Part shown: one piece after another, positions 45,716-58,290 of the stretch | How the letters are laid out: each line of letters opens with the position of its first letter | Numbering within the stretch: the stretch's first letter is position 1 | From: Lunularia cruciata | Lineage: Eukaryota; Streptophyta; Marchantiopsida; Lunulariales; Lunulariaceae | Direction: 5' to 3' | Assembly (NCBI GenBank): GCA_948567375.1 | Contig: OX419758.1 | Coordinates: 32,741,001 to 32,805,000, forward strand | Length of the DNA stretch: 64,000 nt | Translations under genes and position numbers: made by a program | Notes under the pieces: model-generated | What the model was told of the DNA's origin: nothing | The model's input: the letters and a program-made list of their open reading frames with translations, nothing else | Database searches by the model: none

Positions 45716-46225
45716 GTAGCACCAAAGCTAGTTTGTTCAGACGTTGGAGTGGTAGTGTTAGCAGTCATAGTATTTTGGTAGTTACTCATGGACTACTTGT
45801 TGGTAGTTGGATTTAATGTTAGGGCTAATGATCACATGGTGGGACTCACAATCACTTGCACCATTTGCAATGTAGGATGTGCCATCAATGGCACCATTAG
45901 GGCTAGAGACCTAGGTCAAGCAGAGGAGTATACCTTCAAAGTGCAACTCCAAAGAGCCCACTTCTCTGATATTGAGCCTTCAAGTTCTTTGCTATGGTGG
46001 ACAGAGGCTAGTGAGCATCATCTAAAGTCTCTAAGCTAGAGTGGGTGCGGCTTGATTGCAATCAATGCCCAATTGTTGGCAAGTTGTTGAATGAAGGATT
46101 GAGTACAAATCTGTTTGAGTGGAAGGAAAAATTGATTGATTGAGGCACTTTTGAGTTCATGTATGACTTATATGTGAGTTGTTTCTATAGTGTATGATGT
46201 TGATATTGATGTATATATGCACAAC
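45716..46225 (+). repeat. Second copy of the PHD-type element terminal region
   Basis: 45,716-46,100 resembles 5926-6240 (GGACTACTT..., CACCATTTGCA..., FKVQLQRAHFSDIEP frame), and 46,144-46,225 resembles 5780-5860 (GAGGCACTTTTGAG, GTGAGTTGTTTCTATAG, GTGTATGATGTTGA). The order of the two blocks differs between the copies, which suggests LTR and adjoining internal sequence. No integrase or PHD is present here. Confidence 0.5.
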
Positions 46226-46483
46226 ATATGCAAAACATATCTATCTTAGTTCTCAAACTAGATAATTCACTCTCTTGTATATGCAAAACAAACCAAGCTA
46301 AAGAAGTGACCCTTATGTGCCACAATTTAATACCTCTCTCAATTTCAGATCACCACTAGATCTACTAGACCTCCTTTTGGTTTGTGTGGACTGCACAAAC
46401 CACACTAAATGCTCCTTTTACTCAGTGCTTTTTGAACACCACTTTAAAGCAAATCAAATACAAATCAAATACATAAGTTGTGT
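46226..46483. other. Unassigned sequence
   Basis: No feature recognised. Confidence 0.3.
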
Positions 46484-46670
46484 GTATGCAAAACTCTTTC
46501 TTCTCAAGCTCAAGATTGGGAGTAGAAGCTAAGGAGTAGGCATGATTCCAAAAGTTATGTATACCAAACTCTTCCTTCTCAAGCTTGGAATTGAGAGCAG
46601 AAGCTAATGAGATGGCCAGATCCCAAAATTTTTGTATGCCAAACTCTTCCTTCTCAAGCTTGAGAAAGTA
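46484..46670 (-). repeat. 75-bp tandem repeat, 2.5 copies, coding-compatible on the minus strand
   Basis: Units start at 46,484, 46,559 and 46,634 (GTATGCCAAACTCTTCCTTC). On the minus strand the array is open and gives 25-residue repeats of the form LEKEEFGIxxFWxxAxSLAS within an 87-codon frame (46,422-46,685). Whether that frame is translated is unknown. Confidence 0.7.
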
Positions 46671-47063
46671 AGAGGAAAAGCTCAAGAGCAGCTTTAGATG
46701 CTCTCAATTCTCCATCTTGAAATCAATTGGACCAATATAGGTAAAATCATAATTTCTCCAAGTGTCCATCCATCAAAACTCAAATAATCAATGGTGCTAG
46801 TATAGCAATAAAAGAGTATAGAATATATGAAAGAGAATTGTACAATATAGAAGGAGATAATAAGCTAGGCATAAACATCCAAGGTGGCTAGATGCACTAG
46901 TTTTAGGCACTAGATCTACTATACATGTCACTCCAAAGCATCATGTAAGCCCTAGTATAAGAAAGATCTAATAAAAAAAAGGCTATAGCACCACATCCAT
47001 CTCTCTTCTTGAGGATGCATATCTAGATCACTAAATGCATGCACTAAAAAGCACATAAGGGTA
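46671..47063. other. Unassigned sequence before element C
   Basis: No ORF or repeat recognised. Confidence 0.3.
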
Positions 47064-47756
47064 TGTATTACCTAGTGATGCATGTGTGCTCTATAGGGAA
47101 ATTAAGTTTGGTATTGTAAGCAGTGGAGAAATATTATCCATATGGAGTTTAGCTAAGCTTCTACATTAGCCATGCTTAGCTAGAGTTAGTCCTATATAAG
47201 ATAAAAGTGACCCTATTCTAGAGGAAGTGAAAAGAGTGAGCATCACTATTTTAGCTTCTAGGGTATTGACTTGATATTTTTCCTAGTTATTTGACTTTGA
47301 AGAAAGAGTTGAGAACTCTTGGGCCCACAAGCCTAGTTGGTTTGGACATTTTTTGCAGTCCAAGAATAGCCTATGTGAAGAAAACCTTGACTTAGTTTGT
47401 AGGTGAGGATAAGATCATCTACTTAGGGGATTATTCCCATATGCTAAGATATTCTTTTAGACTTTAGACTTTATTTGTCTTTTAGTCTAATAACTTGAGT
47501 TACTCAAGTAGTTAGTAAATTTGGTGTGTATTTTTTTCACAAGTATATAAGCTTGGGATGAGGAGGCACTCATCATTCTTTCATTTGCAACTATCTCTCT
47601 CTCATTGAGTTCTCTAGTGAGCAATGTTTTGAGCCTTGGACGTGTAATGGAGTTCTAGCCTTGGAGGATTGTTTGAGAGTGCACCTTTTAAGTCCATGAT
47701 GTGCTACCTTAATAGCCATCAAAGGTGCATTTTGAGTGAGAGGCAAGGTGGCTCAC
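47064..47756 (+). repeat. 5' LTR of element C
   Basis: TGTATTACC...GGCTCAC, 693 bp, in step with the 691-bp LTRs of B. It is closest to the solo LTR at 7671-8361. The TATA box sits in AAGTATATAAGC near 47,545. Confidence 0.78.
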
Positions 47757-48639
47757 ATATTTTATTCCATTATGTGTACCCATATAGAAGGCAAGAGAAT
47801 GTTTCATGTACAATTTTATATTAAGCATAAGGAGGATATGAGAGCTCACCTAGAGAGAATATTAGGGGAGGAGAGAGCTAAACTTATGTAAGAGAAATTA
47901 GACCCATTTTATTCCTTGTAGTTCATTATGATGTTTTGGAAGTAATATTATACAAACTATACACATGAGAGTGCTTGGAGAGATTGTATAAGGTGGATTG
48001 CAGATTTTGGGGATTACGGTGATTTTGAGCAAAACCTCAAGTTTGAGATCTAGATTTGAAATTTTCATCAAGGATAGCTTGGATTATCTTTTATTTGGGA
48101 TACTTGAAATTTTGATATTTGATACTATAAGTGTTGCTATAAATATTGAGCTATAATTTTTGGAAGGTAGTATGGTAAATTGTTCCTACAAACTGCATGC
48201 TCCTTGGAAGTTTGTACAAAGTTTACCATTTCTTCATTTTTTATTGAATTATTTGTTAATTTCCAAGAAAATTAAGTGCAAGATATCCTACCTTTTGGTC
48301 TCAGAATTGGGGAGAGATCATTCTTGCACAAGAAGTGATGAATTTTTTAAGCAAGGGGAGTGGTTTTTAGACCACATCTAAAAGATGTGTGCTAAATAGA
48401 AAGATGCTTAGGCCAAAATGGCTTGATGAAAAGAGCTAGAATTTTACAAGGAAGGACAGCTTGGGTTGCTGATCAAATATGAAAATGTTCAAAGGAGTGA
48501 GTTGTAATTTGGGAGAATTGGTTGATATTGTGAGGAGAGGTCATTTCAAGAGAGTTAAGTTCTCATGAATGAGGAATGTAGGTTTGACCAAAAGCATGTT
48601 TGAGTGTTTAGACTCATCTTGGGAGCATGGAGGGCCATT

Positions 48640-49064
48640 AGGAGCACAAATTAAGGTTACTTAAGTTTCCTCAAGGGGTTGAAATGATAGTAGTGGTTGA
48701 TTTGAAGAAAGGAGAGTTTAGAGTAGAATTTGAAGAGAGTATTCGGAGGATTCAAAGACCTTCACTGTTTGGAGGAAAGAGTGATTCTAAGTGCTATTGA
48801 TGTGGAGAGAAGGGACACAAGAGAAGTTCATGTTTATTGAGTCTTGAGAGCAAAAGATTGAGAGGAAGGAGAGGCTTAATTGACTTGGGATTGCATGTTG
48901 CAACTTCTTCACCAAGATTGAGAGGGAGGAGATCTAGGACCAAGGAGTTGTGTGAGGTTTGTGCAGTGAAAAGACTTCCAAAGAGCCATGAGTGTAAAGG
49001 AGTAGCAACATTATTGGAGACCTTGGTAAAGGATCTTGGAGAAAGTCATAGTATTGCTATATAG
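48640..49064 (+). pseudogene. Element C zinc-knuckle ORF upstream of gag
   Basis: Homologous to 13,421-13,894 of B. The knuckle reads CY*CGEKGHKRSSC with a TGA in place of one codon, and the CAVKRLPKSHEC cluster is kept. From 48,837 the frame is open to 49,064. Confidence 0.7.
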
Positions 49065-49319
49065 AAACTACCACCTTCACCATAAAGTTCTCAAGATAAG
49101 TGATGGAGATAATCTTTCAATTGATGGATAAGATATACATAAGAGTTTGCTTAATTTGCACTTTTGGATCTGATTGTGCCATAGAAGTCATGGAGCAACC
49201 TGAATGCTTTGTACTACCTAGAGTGGAATATTCTCAAATGGTGCTAGTCATGTATATATGCTATTAGTTATAGGGTGGGAGAGAAAATAAACAAAAAAAT
49301 ATAGAGAGGAGAAAGATAG

Positions 49320-50800
49320 TGAGAGGCTAAGATAGGGAACTTCTAGTGTTTTTTGGCAAGAATGGAGAGGATGTGGAAGCTTTTGCAAGAGAATTTAAGA
49401 GGGCTTGCATTGGAAACAATGAGAGGAGAAAGAAAGAGTGTGCCTCATTACTATTGGATTTCTTTGAAAATGCAACTCTTATATGGTATAAGTCTGAATA
49501 CCAAAAGAGAGAGGAGAGAGATGGGCAAGAGGAGGCTTTAGAGAGTTTGACTATACCATTCTTTGAGAACTTTCTTCAAAATAAGAGTTATGAGAGATTG
49601 ATCAGTGAGTTTACCTTCCTCAAGCAAGGAGATGGAGAGAAAGTGAGAGCCTATGCAAACTAAGTGGAGAAGTTAGACTTTATTTTCCGCTTAATGTTGA
49701 GGAAAGAGTTGGGATGATGTAGACAATACCATGTTTTTGATAAGAGCCATGCTTATCAAGAATTTTGTGGGAGGGTTGAAACCACAAATTTGAAGCAAGG
49801 TGAGATATGAGAAGCCTTCTTTCAAGGTAGAACCTATCAAGATTGCAATTCATATAGAGGAGATTTGGAAGAGGATGAGAGTGATTTGGTGATGAGAGAG
49901 GTTGTGCATCTTCCACAAGTCTACAAGTATGGTGGGGCTCTTAATCCTTTGGTGGCAAGAGTGGCACCACAAGTATTAGTTTCTCTTATCCTTGCCCTTG
50001 TCCTTGTCCTTGTTTGCCAAAAGATCCTCTTCAAACTATCACAAAGCAACTTGTAGATCTCAAGATTAATGTAGTGCAATTGTGGGAGAAGAGAGCAGTG
50101 TATAGAATGTTGGGAGAGGGCCTTGGAGTTATGGAAACTATATATATAGAGGAAACCAACCAACTATAAATTTTAATCATAGAAATTTTTTTTGGTTGTG
50201 GAGGTAGAGGTCACATCCAAAGGAATTACCCAAATTCTACATACCATGGAGGAAGGAGTTATGAGGGGTCAAATAGGGAGAAGAAGGGAGGCAGTGAAGT
50301 CCAAGTACCTCTTATAAAAGATAGAGGTAAGGGGATAGTATCCGTAGATGTGGTGGAGTGCAAGTATGAGAAAGGAGAATGCTCAAACTCCAAAAGGTCT
50401 TAAGTTAGAGCTTCTGGCACAAGAGAAGAAGAGAGTATATTTTGCAAATAATGTATAGTCTTCTCAAGAATTCACTCCTAGCAAGGATATTCCAATGCCT
50501 ATTGACACTACTAGTTTACCACCATCAACAAAGACTTTAAGGGAGAAGTTGGAGATGGATGATTTCTTGATTGCAAAGCAACAATGGGAGTACAAAGTGT
50601 TGGAGGTTGTTGGTAGTCACAAGGCCAACATCAAAGTGAGTCAAATGATTGTCTTAAATCTTACCTTGAGGAAGGGACTTGAAGGTGATTTGAGTTCTAC
50701 AAAGACCCATAGAAAGAAGAAAGCAAAGGCTCCAATATCCATACGAGTGGTGGATGCAAAACTAGCATCATGGGAGGCTTGAGGATATACCTCCAAGATT
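49320..50800 (+). pseudogene. Element C gag and start of protease
   Basis: Gag is readable from about 49,340 (FFGKNGEDVEAFAREFKRAC) with stops and frameshifts. The knuckle near 50,195 reads FGCGGRGHIQRNY, missing a cysteine. The linker and PR approach follow to about 50,780, where D interrupts the copy. Confidence 0.75.
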
Positions 50801-50824
50801 GATGCAAGGATGAATGATCAGAAT

Positions 50825-51511
50825 TGTAACACCCATTTATGCATGTATGTGGTATTGTAATATTTAGTTTGGTATTACAAGTACTTGAGAGATATTATTT
50901 ATATAGAGATAAAGGATGGTTATACATAAGTCATGATTACTTATAAAGTTAGTCCTAGCTAAGATAAAGAGGATCTTACTTTAGAGGAAGTGGAAAAGAT
51001 GAACACCATTATTTTGGACTCTAGTGTATTGACTTGGTTTTATTCCTAGGTGTTTGGCTTTAAAGCAAGAGTTGAGAACTCTTGGACTCACAAGCATTTT
51101 TGTTTAAATTTTTCTATAGTCCAAGGATAACCTATGTGAAGGAATCCTTGACTTACTGGTTAGGTCAAGATAAGACCACATGCTTAGGGGAATATGCCCA
51201 TGTGAATGGATATTCCTTTCTACTTTTTGACTTTACTTGACTTTTAGCCTAATAACTTGAGTTATCACAGTAATTAGTAACTTTGGTGTGTAACTATTTC
51301 ACTATATATAAACTAGCAGTGAGGAGGTACTCAACATCCTTTCATTTATAACTATCTCTCTCTCATTGAGTTCTCTAGTGAGCAATGACTTGAGTCTTGG
51401 AGTGTTAGCCTTGGAGTAGTATGATGGAGTTGGGATCCATTGCCTTCTTAGTCCGTGGTGTGCTACCAAGCCATCAGAGGTTCATCTTATGTGAGAGACA
51501 GGCCGGCTCAC
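50825..51511 (+). repeat. 5' LTR of element D
   Basis: TGTAACACCC...GGCTCAC, about 687 bp, followed after 5 bp by the TGGTTCC primer site. Confidence 0.88.
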
Positions 51512-51553
51512 ATTTTTGGTTCCATTGATGGGACCTCTCTAGAAGGCAAGATA

Positions 51554-51724
51554 ATGTTCCACATACAATTCTATATTAGACAAAAGGAGGCTTTGAGAGC
51601 TCACTTGGAGAGAACATTAGGAGAGGAGAGTAATGAACTTATGTTAGAGAACCAAGACCCATTTGTATACCTTGTTGTTTGTTATCATGTCTTTGAGGTG
51701 ATTTTTTACATCTTGTACACATGA
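51554..51724 (+). CDS. Leader ORF of element D (56 aa)
   Basis: Same position and length as the leader ORF in B and E, intact, with conservative changes (MFHIQFYIRQKEAL). Confidence 0.48.
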   Translation: MFHIQFYIRQKEALRAHLERTLGEESNELMLENQDPFVYLVVCYHVFEVIFYILYT

Positions 51725-52395
51725 GAGGATTTGGAGAGATTGTGTGGGGTGGATTCTAGATTTTTGGGGGATTATGGTGATTTTGGGCAAAATCTCAAGT
51801 TTGAGATATGGATTTGAAATCTCTACACATAATAGCTTGGTTTATCTTTTAGTTAACACACTTGAAATTATTGTGAGAGCTATTATGCGCACTAAGCTAG
51901 ATTTTTTGAAAGTTGATAAGGTAAATTGCTTCCACAATTGCATGGTCTCTAGAAAAATGTATAGAGTCTGCCATTTCTTCAATTGTTAGTGGATTGATCT
52001 GAAATCTTTCAAGAAAATTCAGTGCATTGTATTACCTTTTGACACAGAATTTAGGGAGAGATCATTTTTGCATAGAGAGTTATGACTTTGTAAAGTGAGG
52101 GGTGTGGTTTTCAGAGCAAATCTGAAATATGTGTGCTAAATAGAAAGGTGCCTAGGGAAAATGGCTCAATGAAAAAATCTGAAAATTTTCAAGGAGTGAC
52201 ATCCTAAATTTTTGATTAAGTGTAAAGAATTTAAAAGAATTGTGACATAGCAGTTGAGAGATTTGAGTGACATTGTGAGGAAGGGTCAATTCTATAGAGT
52301 TGAGATCTCATGCATGAGGAGTGTTAGAGCAACAAAAAACATGTTGGAGTGTTTAGACTCATCTTGGGAACATGGAGGGTCACCAAGAGTAGAAG

Positions 52396-52734
52396 TTGAG
52401 GATATGCAAGGTTCCCCAAGGGTTTGAGGTGATTTTAGGGGTGAGGAAAAGAGAGTTTAGAATAGAATTTGAAGAGAATGTTGAGAGGATCCAAAAACCT
52501 ACACCACTTGGAGGAAAGAGTGAGTCTAAGTATTTTATATATGGAGAGAAGGGACATAATTCAACTTCATGTCCTTTGACCTTTGAGAGCAAGAGATTGA
52601 GGGAAAGGAGAGACTTACTTGACTTGGGTTTGCATGTTGGACCTTCTCCACCAAGATTGGAAAGGAGAAGATCTAAGCCCAAGGAGTTGTGTGAGGTTTG
52701 TGGTGTGGAAGGACTTCCAAAAGGACATGAGTGA
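52396..52734 (+). pseudogene. Element D zinc-knuckle ORF, knuckle lost
   Basis: Homologous to 13,421-13,894. The knuckle reads YFIYGEKGHNSTSC: both N-terminal cysteines have become Tyr. The second Cys cluster (CEVCGVEGLPKGHE) then meets an early TGA. Confidence 0.65.
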
Positions 52735-52787
52735 AGTGGAGTAAAAGAACTTTTGGAGACTTTGGTGAAGGATCTTGGAGAGAGTCT

Positions 52788-55630
52788 TAAGACTCAAATA
52801 AATCAAAATTGACACTTGAGGAGATAGAAAGAAGTTATCTACTCTCAAGTATGGTCCAAATGTTACCAAGGAGGAGAAGGTGAGATTTTAGGAGACTTTC
52901 CGCAAGTTCATCCACGTGTTTGCTTTCAGTTACAAGGATCTGAAGGAAGTCACCTTGGGGAAGCACAAGATAGAGGTGGAGACAAGTCTGCCAAAAGCAA
53001 TGTTGCATTAGCCCACCCCAATAGCTTTGGTTGTGAAGGAGGAGATTGATAAGCTTAAGGAGGTTGGATTTATCTTTGAGGTGGAGAATGGGTGTCTCCA
53101 ATTGTCATTGTGAAGAAAAAAAATAGCAAGCTTTGGGTATGTGTGGATTACAAGAAGCTCAATGTTGTTACCAAGAAGTACTTCTACCTTTTACCATTCA
53201 TTGATGAGATCTTGGAGGAGGTTGTAAGTCATGAGGTATAGTTCTGGAGATGGTTATAGTGTGTATAACCAAATCAAGATTGTAGTAGAGCATCAACAAC
53301 TCACCATATTCACCAGACCTTGGGGAACTTATGCTTTCAAGGTCATGCCTTTTGAGCTTTGCAATGCTCCAGCCACATTCCAATAGTTCATGAACAAGGT
53401 GTTTGAACCTTTCATTGGGAAATTTATGAGAGATTGCATAAATGAATTTTGTATCTATGGGAGCAAGGAGGAGCACTTTGAGCACTTGATCAAGGTCTTG
53501 CAACACTTGGATGAAGCAAATGCGTCACTCAACCCAAAGAAGTGCATTTTTGGTTTTGAAAGAAGGACTAATTTTGGGGCACATCATCTCCAAGGTTGGA
53601 ATAGCCGTTGATCCTAAGAAGGTGAGAAAAATCTCAGACCTTCCATCCCCTTCAAGCTTGACAAAGTTATGCCAATTTGTGGAGATGGTTGGGTATTATA
53701 GGAGGTTCATCTTCTCATTTTCCAACAAATCTTATGCATTGATTATCTACATGAAGAAAGGTGTAGAATACATGGTAATTTTGGAGGACAAAGAGGTTCT
53801 CAAAGTTTTTGAGGAGCTCAAGCAATCCCTTGTTGTAGCTCCAATTCTTGCTAAACTTGATTGGAGAAAGCCTTTCATCCTCTACACTGATGCTTCCAAT
53901 GTAGCTACAAGATGCACTCTTAGTCAATTAGACCAAGATGGGCATGATCATCCAATAGCTTATGCTAGTAGGCAGATGGTTTCAGCAAAAAAGAACTAAT
54001 TTGACACGGAGAGAAAAGGATTGGCAATGATCTTTGGTCTTAAGAAGTTTAGACATTACTTGATTGGAAAGAAAGCCACCATTGTCATGGATCACAAGGT
54101 TTTGAAGTACATCTTCAAAAAGCCTAATGTGGAAGGGAGGCTAGTAAGGTGGATGATACTCTTGTCTGAGTATGACTACACCATTGAGGATAGACTAGGG
54201 AAAAAAACATGCAAATGTTGATTTGTTATCTAAGGCCTATGATCATGATGGAGATGAGCCAATGGATGATTCCTTCTTGGATGAGGAGCTCATGACAATC
54301 TCAGTCACTCAAGAGGTTCCAATGGAGTACGAGGAGATTGTGGATTTTGTCACAAGAGATAACTATCTAGAAGGGATGCATGCTAGGGATAGGAAGGCCC
54401 TTGCAGCAAGATCTAGACTTTACACAATGTTGGAGGATATTCTTATTCACCAAAGGAGCAGATGGTCTACTTCAAAGAGCAATGGGTAAGGAAGAGTCTA
54501 TCCTACTCATAAAAGAGTTTCATGAAGGTCTAGTGTATGGAGTACACTTTGCAAGAAAGGTGATTGCTTTCAAGATTCTAGGTGCAGTGTACCATTGGAG
54601 AGGGATTTTCAAGGATTTTCTTGATTATTGCAAAACTTATCATGTTTTTCAAGCTTTTGCTAGAAATTCTACTTCCACTCCACTACTTAGATCAATTCCA
54701 TAGCTAAGACCTTTTGAGAAGTGGGGAATTGATTTTGGAGGTCCTCTGAATAGAACCCCAAGGAACAATCAGTACATTGTGGTAGTTACTGATTATCTTA
54801 AAAAGTGGGTTGAGGCTAGACCATTGAGGAACAAGAATGAAGATGAAGTTGGGAGATTTCTTTATGAACTCATTACCACTAGGTTTGGGTGCCCTTTGGA
54901 GTTAGTTTTTGATAGAGGAGGAGAGTTTATAGGAAGCATTACTATAGCCATGCTATGACATTTCTCTATCACACATAGAGTAACTACATCCTATAAGCCA
55001 AATTCCAATGGGTTGGCAGATAGAACCAATCAGACCTTGTGCATGATGTTGGCCAAAGATGTAGAAATAGAAGGGTCTAAACATCATTGGGACAAGAGGA
55101 TTCATGCAGTTTTGTGGGAGTATAGGACAACCATGAAGACTTCCATTGGATATTATCCATTTCAATTGGTATATGGTATTGATTCTACCTTACCTGTTCA
55201 CTTTGATCTTCCTACTTTCCAAATCATTCATAGAAGATTGAAGAAAACACAAGGAGGTGATGCAGAGAAGTCAAGGAAGGATCAACTCTTGGAATTGGAG
55301 GAGGCAAGAGCAATTGCTATGGTTTGAGTGGAGCAAGCCCAAAGGAAACAAAAGAAGAGCTATGAAAAGAGGCAAGGCAAGAAGAAGGTGGAGCCTTCCA
55401 AAGAAGGTGATTGGGTAATTTTGTTTGATTCCATTTGATTTAAGAGAGTGCAAAATAAGTTTTTGCCTAAGTAATTTGGACCTTTCATAGTGGAGAAGGT
55501 GTGGAGAAATTATACATATGATCTCAAGGAGTTGGGAGGAAGACACTTTGATAGGATTAACCATGATAAATTGAAGATGTATCATAGAAGAAAGAGAGAT
55601 CTTCACTTTGAGAACAAAGTGAAAACTTAG
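52788..55630 (+). pseudogene. Element D pol remnant (RT, RNase H, integrase)
   Basis: It begins abruptly in the linker before RT because of the deletion. The RT box reads CINEF instead of FIDDF (about 53,437), inactive. RNase H has LYTDAS (about 53,884). In the integrase the zinc pair is YHVF instead of CHVC and the last catalytic Glu is Asp (LADRTNQ, about 55,012). The TGA at 55,436 is shared with A and B. Confidence 0.85.
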
Positions 55631-55642
55631 TCCAAGAGTAAA

Positions 55643-56334
55643 TGTAACACCCATTTATGCATGTGTGTGGTATTGTGTGATATTTAGTTTGATATTACAA
55701 GTACTTGAGAGATATTATTTATATAAAGATAAATGATGGTTCTACATTAGTCATGATTAGCTAAAGTTAGTCCTAGCTAAATAAAGAGGATCTTACTTTA
55801 GAGGAACTGGAAAAGATGACCACCACTGTTTTGGATTCTAGTGTATTGACTTGGTATTATTCCTAGGTGTTTGGCTTTGAGGAAAGAGTTGAGAACTCTT
55901 GGACGCACAAGTCTCTTTGTTTTGGATTCTTCTATTGTCCAAGGATAACCCATGTGAAGGAATCCTTGACTTAGTGGTTGGGTCAAGATAAGACCACATG
56001 CTTAGGGGAATATGTCCATGTGGATGGATATTCCTTTATACTTTTTGACTTTACTTGAATTTTAGCCTAGTGACTTGAGTTACTATGGTAATTAGTAACT
56101 TTGGTGCATAACTATTTCACAAGTATATAAACTAGGGGTGAGGAGGTACTCAACATCCTTTTATTTGTAACTATCTCTCTCTCATTGAGTTCTCTAGTGA
56201 ACAATGACTTGAATCTTGGAGTGTTAGCCTTGGAGTTGTATGATGGAGTTGGGGTTCATTGTCTTCTTAGTCCATGATGCGCTACCATAATAGCAATCAG
56301 AGGTTCATCTTAAGTGAGAGACAGGCCAACTCAC
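55643..56334 (+). repeat. 3' LTR of element D
   Basis: TGTAACACCC...CCAACTCAC, 692 bp, directly after TCCAAGAGTAAA. Confidence 0.88.
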
Positions 56335-56481
56335 AAAACATTAAGGATGCACTTGTTGATGGAGGATCTGTGGTGAATGCCATGTCAAAGAAGTTGATGA
56401 AGAAGTTGCATATGATACACTCTAGACCTTCAAAATTTGTTGTGAGTATGGCAAACAAGTAACAAGTCTGATTGTTGGGTG

Positions 56482-58290
56482 TGACAACCTGGCAAATATC
56501 AGTTTTGCGGTAATCAGGTAAGTAAAGTTCGTTCCCGTAGAGATATGATTCAGAATTGGTCAAATACGAAGCAAACAGTAACAATCTCAGTTCTTCTTGG
56601 TTGCATTGTCGTCAGGGAAATAGCCCACATGTACCCTTGAGGCTTTTGGTGTGATAAATTTTCTTTTCTCTTTTAGTTGTTGTAAGGAACATGGATTTAT
56701 GATAATATGTCTTGGGTGTGGGTTTTGCTACCTTGCCGCGGGAGATATTTCCTATATTATTGTGAAGCGGGAAAAAGTTATGGTGTTATTAGCTCAAGGA
56801 GTCTTTTAATGTGAGTGGAGCCAAGACATAATGTGGGGGGGTTTACACTAGCTCAGGTTCTGTTTACGTTATTGGAATGAAAGAGTAATGGGCTTAGAGG
56901 AGAACGAGCCGGAAAATTTTGAGAGACAAAGATTTTCAAGAGAAGTTGCAGGAATTTTTGAAGAGAAAGGACAGTAGGGTTTTCAGAAAGTGCCAGAGGA
57001 TTTTCAATAGAGAAGTTTGCAGAGATTTTCGAGAGAGACAAGAATTTTTGGGAAAACTTTTGAGAGAGACAAAGACTTTCGAGAGAAGTTGCAAGAATTT
57101 TTGAGAAGAAAGGACAGGACAGTTTTCAGAAAGTGCCAGAGGATTTTTGAGAGGGAAGTTGACAAGGTTGGGCAGGAAGTTTTCAGGAAATGACAGGGGA
57201 GGTTTTCAGGAGAAGAGTGGGCAGGAGTTCTTGACAAGGAGAATAATCAAAAGTGATGAACGCTGACAGTTTTCGGGAAATGCCAGAGGATTTTAGAGAA
57301 GTTTGCAGAGATTTTTGAGAGAGACAAAGATTTTTGAGAGAAGTTGCAGGAAATTTTGAGAAGAAAGGACAGTAGGGTTTTCAGAAAGTGCCAGAGGATT
57401 TTTGAGAGGGAAGTTGACAAGGTTGGGCAGGAAGTTTTCTAGAAATGACAGGGGAAGTTTTCAAGAGAAAGGTTGGGCATGAGTTGAGTTCTTCACAGTG
57501 AGAAGGGCTGACAGTTTTGGGAAATGACAGGGGAAGTTTTCAAGAGAAGAGTTGGCAGGAGTTGAGTTCTTCACAATGAGAATTATCGAAAGTGAGAAGG
57601 GCTGACAGTTCGGGAAATGCTAGAGGATTTTGAGAGGGAAGTTGGCAAGGTTGGGCAGGAGTTGAGTTCTTCATAGTGAGAAGGGCTAACAGTTTTGGGA
57701 AATGACAGGGAAAGTTTTCAAGAGAAGAATTGGCAGGAGTTGAGTTCTTCATGGTGAGAAGAGCTGACAGTTTTGGGAAATGCCAGAGGAGTTTCAAGAG
57801 AGAAGTTTGCAGGAACTTTCGAGAGAGATAGAGGGTTTTTGGGAAAGGACAGTAGAGAGCTTTCAAGAAAATACCAGATGAGCTTTGCAAGGAGTGGTTG
57901 CAAGATTTCAAGAAGGGGAGGCTAAATAGGGGTTTTTAGTGGGTCTTTCAGAGGGTTTTCAGAGGAGAAAGGGAGTGCACATGCTGACAGGGTATGAAAA
58001 TTCAAGATAGATGAGAGTTGGACAAAGAGCTTTTGGGAAATGACAATAGAGCGCATTCGGGAAAATGCCAGAAGAGCTTTGCAAGGAGTGGTTGTAGGAT
58101 TTTGAGAAGGAGAGGGCTGAACAAGGGTTTTTCAGTGGATCTTTGTGAGGGTTTTCAGAGGAGAAAGCATTGATGGGAGTGCTGTTAGGAGGTGAAGGAA
58201 GATGTCCCAAGGGTGAGTTGTCTTTACTATTATTGGACAGAGTGTGTGTGAAGGCGCGAGCTTAATTGATTTTCTGTCATAATTTAGTGC
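56482..58290. mobile_element. Element F: unidentified element, left end in C, interrupted by E
   Basis: At about 56,482 the protease of C breaks off into TGACAACCTGGC, an LTR-like start. What follows is noncoding for about 420 bp, then a purine-rich tandem array, then about 130 bp before E inserts at 58,291. The far end is outside the window, so class and length are unknown. Confidence 0.45.
56905..58165 (+). repeat. Purine-rich tandem array inside element F
   Basis: Imperfect units of AGAGAGACAAAG..., GAAAGGACAGTAGGGTTTTC and GAAAGTGCCAGAGGATTTTC are arranged in higher-order blocks. The period is about 255 bp between AGAGAGACAAAG at 57,063 and 57,318; shorter spacings occur elsewhere. A strand bias of G/A over C/T runs through the whole array. 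Confidence 0.75.

Larger units (their letters stand above)
50825..56334 (+). mobile_element. Element D: internally deleted family member nested in C
   Basis: 5' LTR 50,825-51,511, 3' LTR 55,643-56,334. The flanks AGAAT and AAAAC are decayed copies of one target duplication (AGAAC expected from B). The primer site is at 51,517. Leader ORF and zinc-knuckle ORF are present, but about 2.3 kb corresponding to gag and protease are missing at about 52,788. The LTRs differ at many positions, so D is older than B. Confidence 0.88.
47064..56481 (+). mobile_element. Element C: old family member, interrupted by elements D and F
   Basis: The 5' LTR (47,064-47,756), broken leader ORF, zinc-knuckle ORF, gag and the start of protease are present. 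D (50,825-56,334) inserted in the protease region: 50,819 ...TCAGAA and 56,339 CATTAAGG... together match TCACAACATCAAGG in B. Protease then runs 56,339-56,476 (DGGSVVNAMS) until element F begins at about 56,482. RT and the rest are not seen. C is the most decayed copy. Confidence 0.82.
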
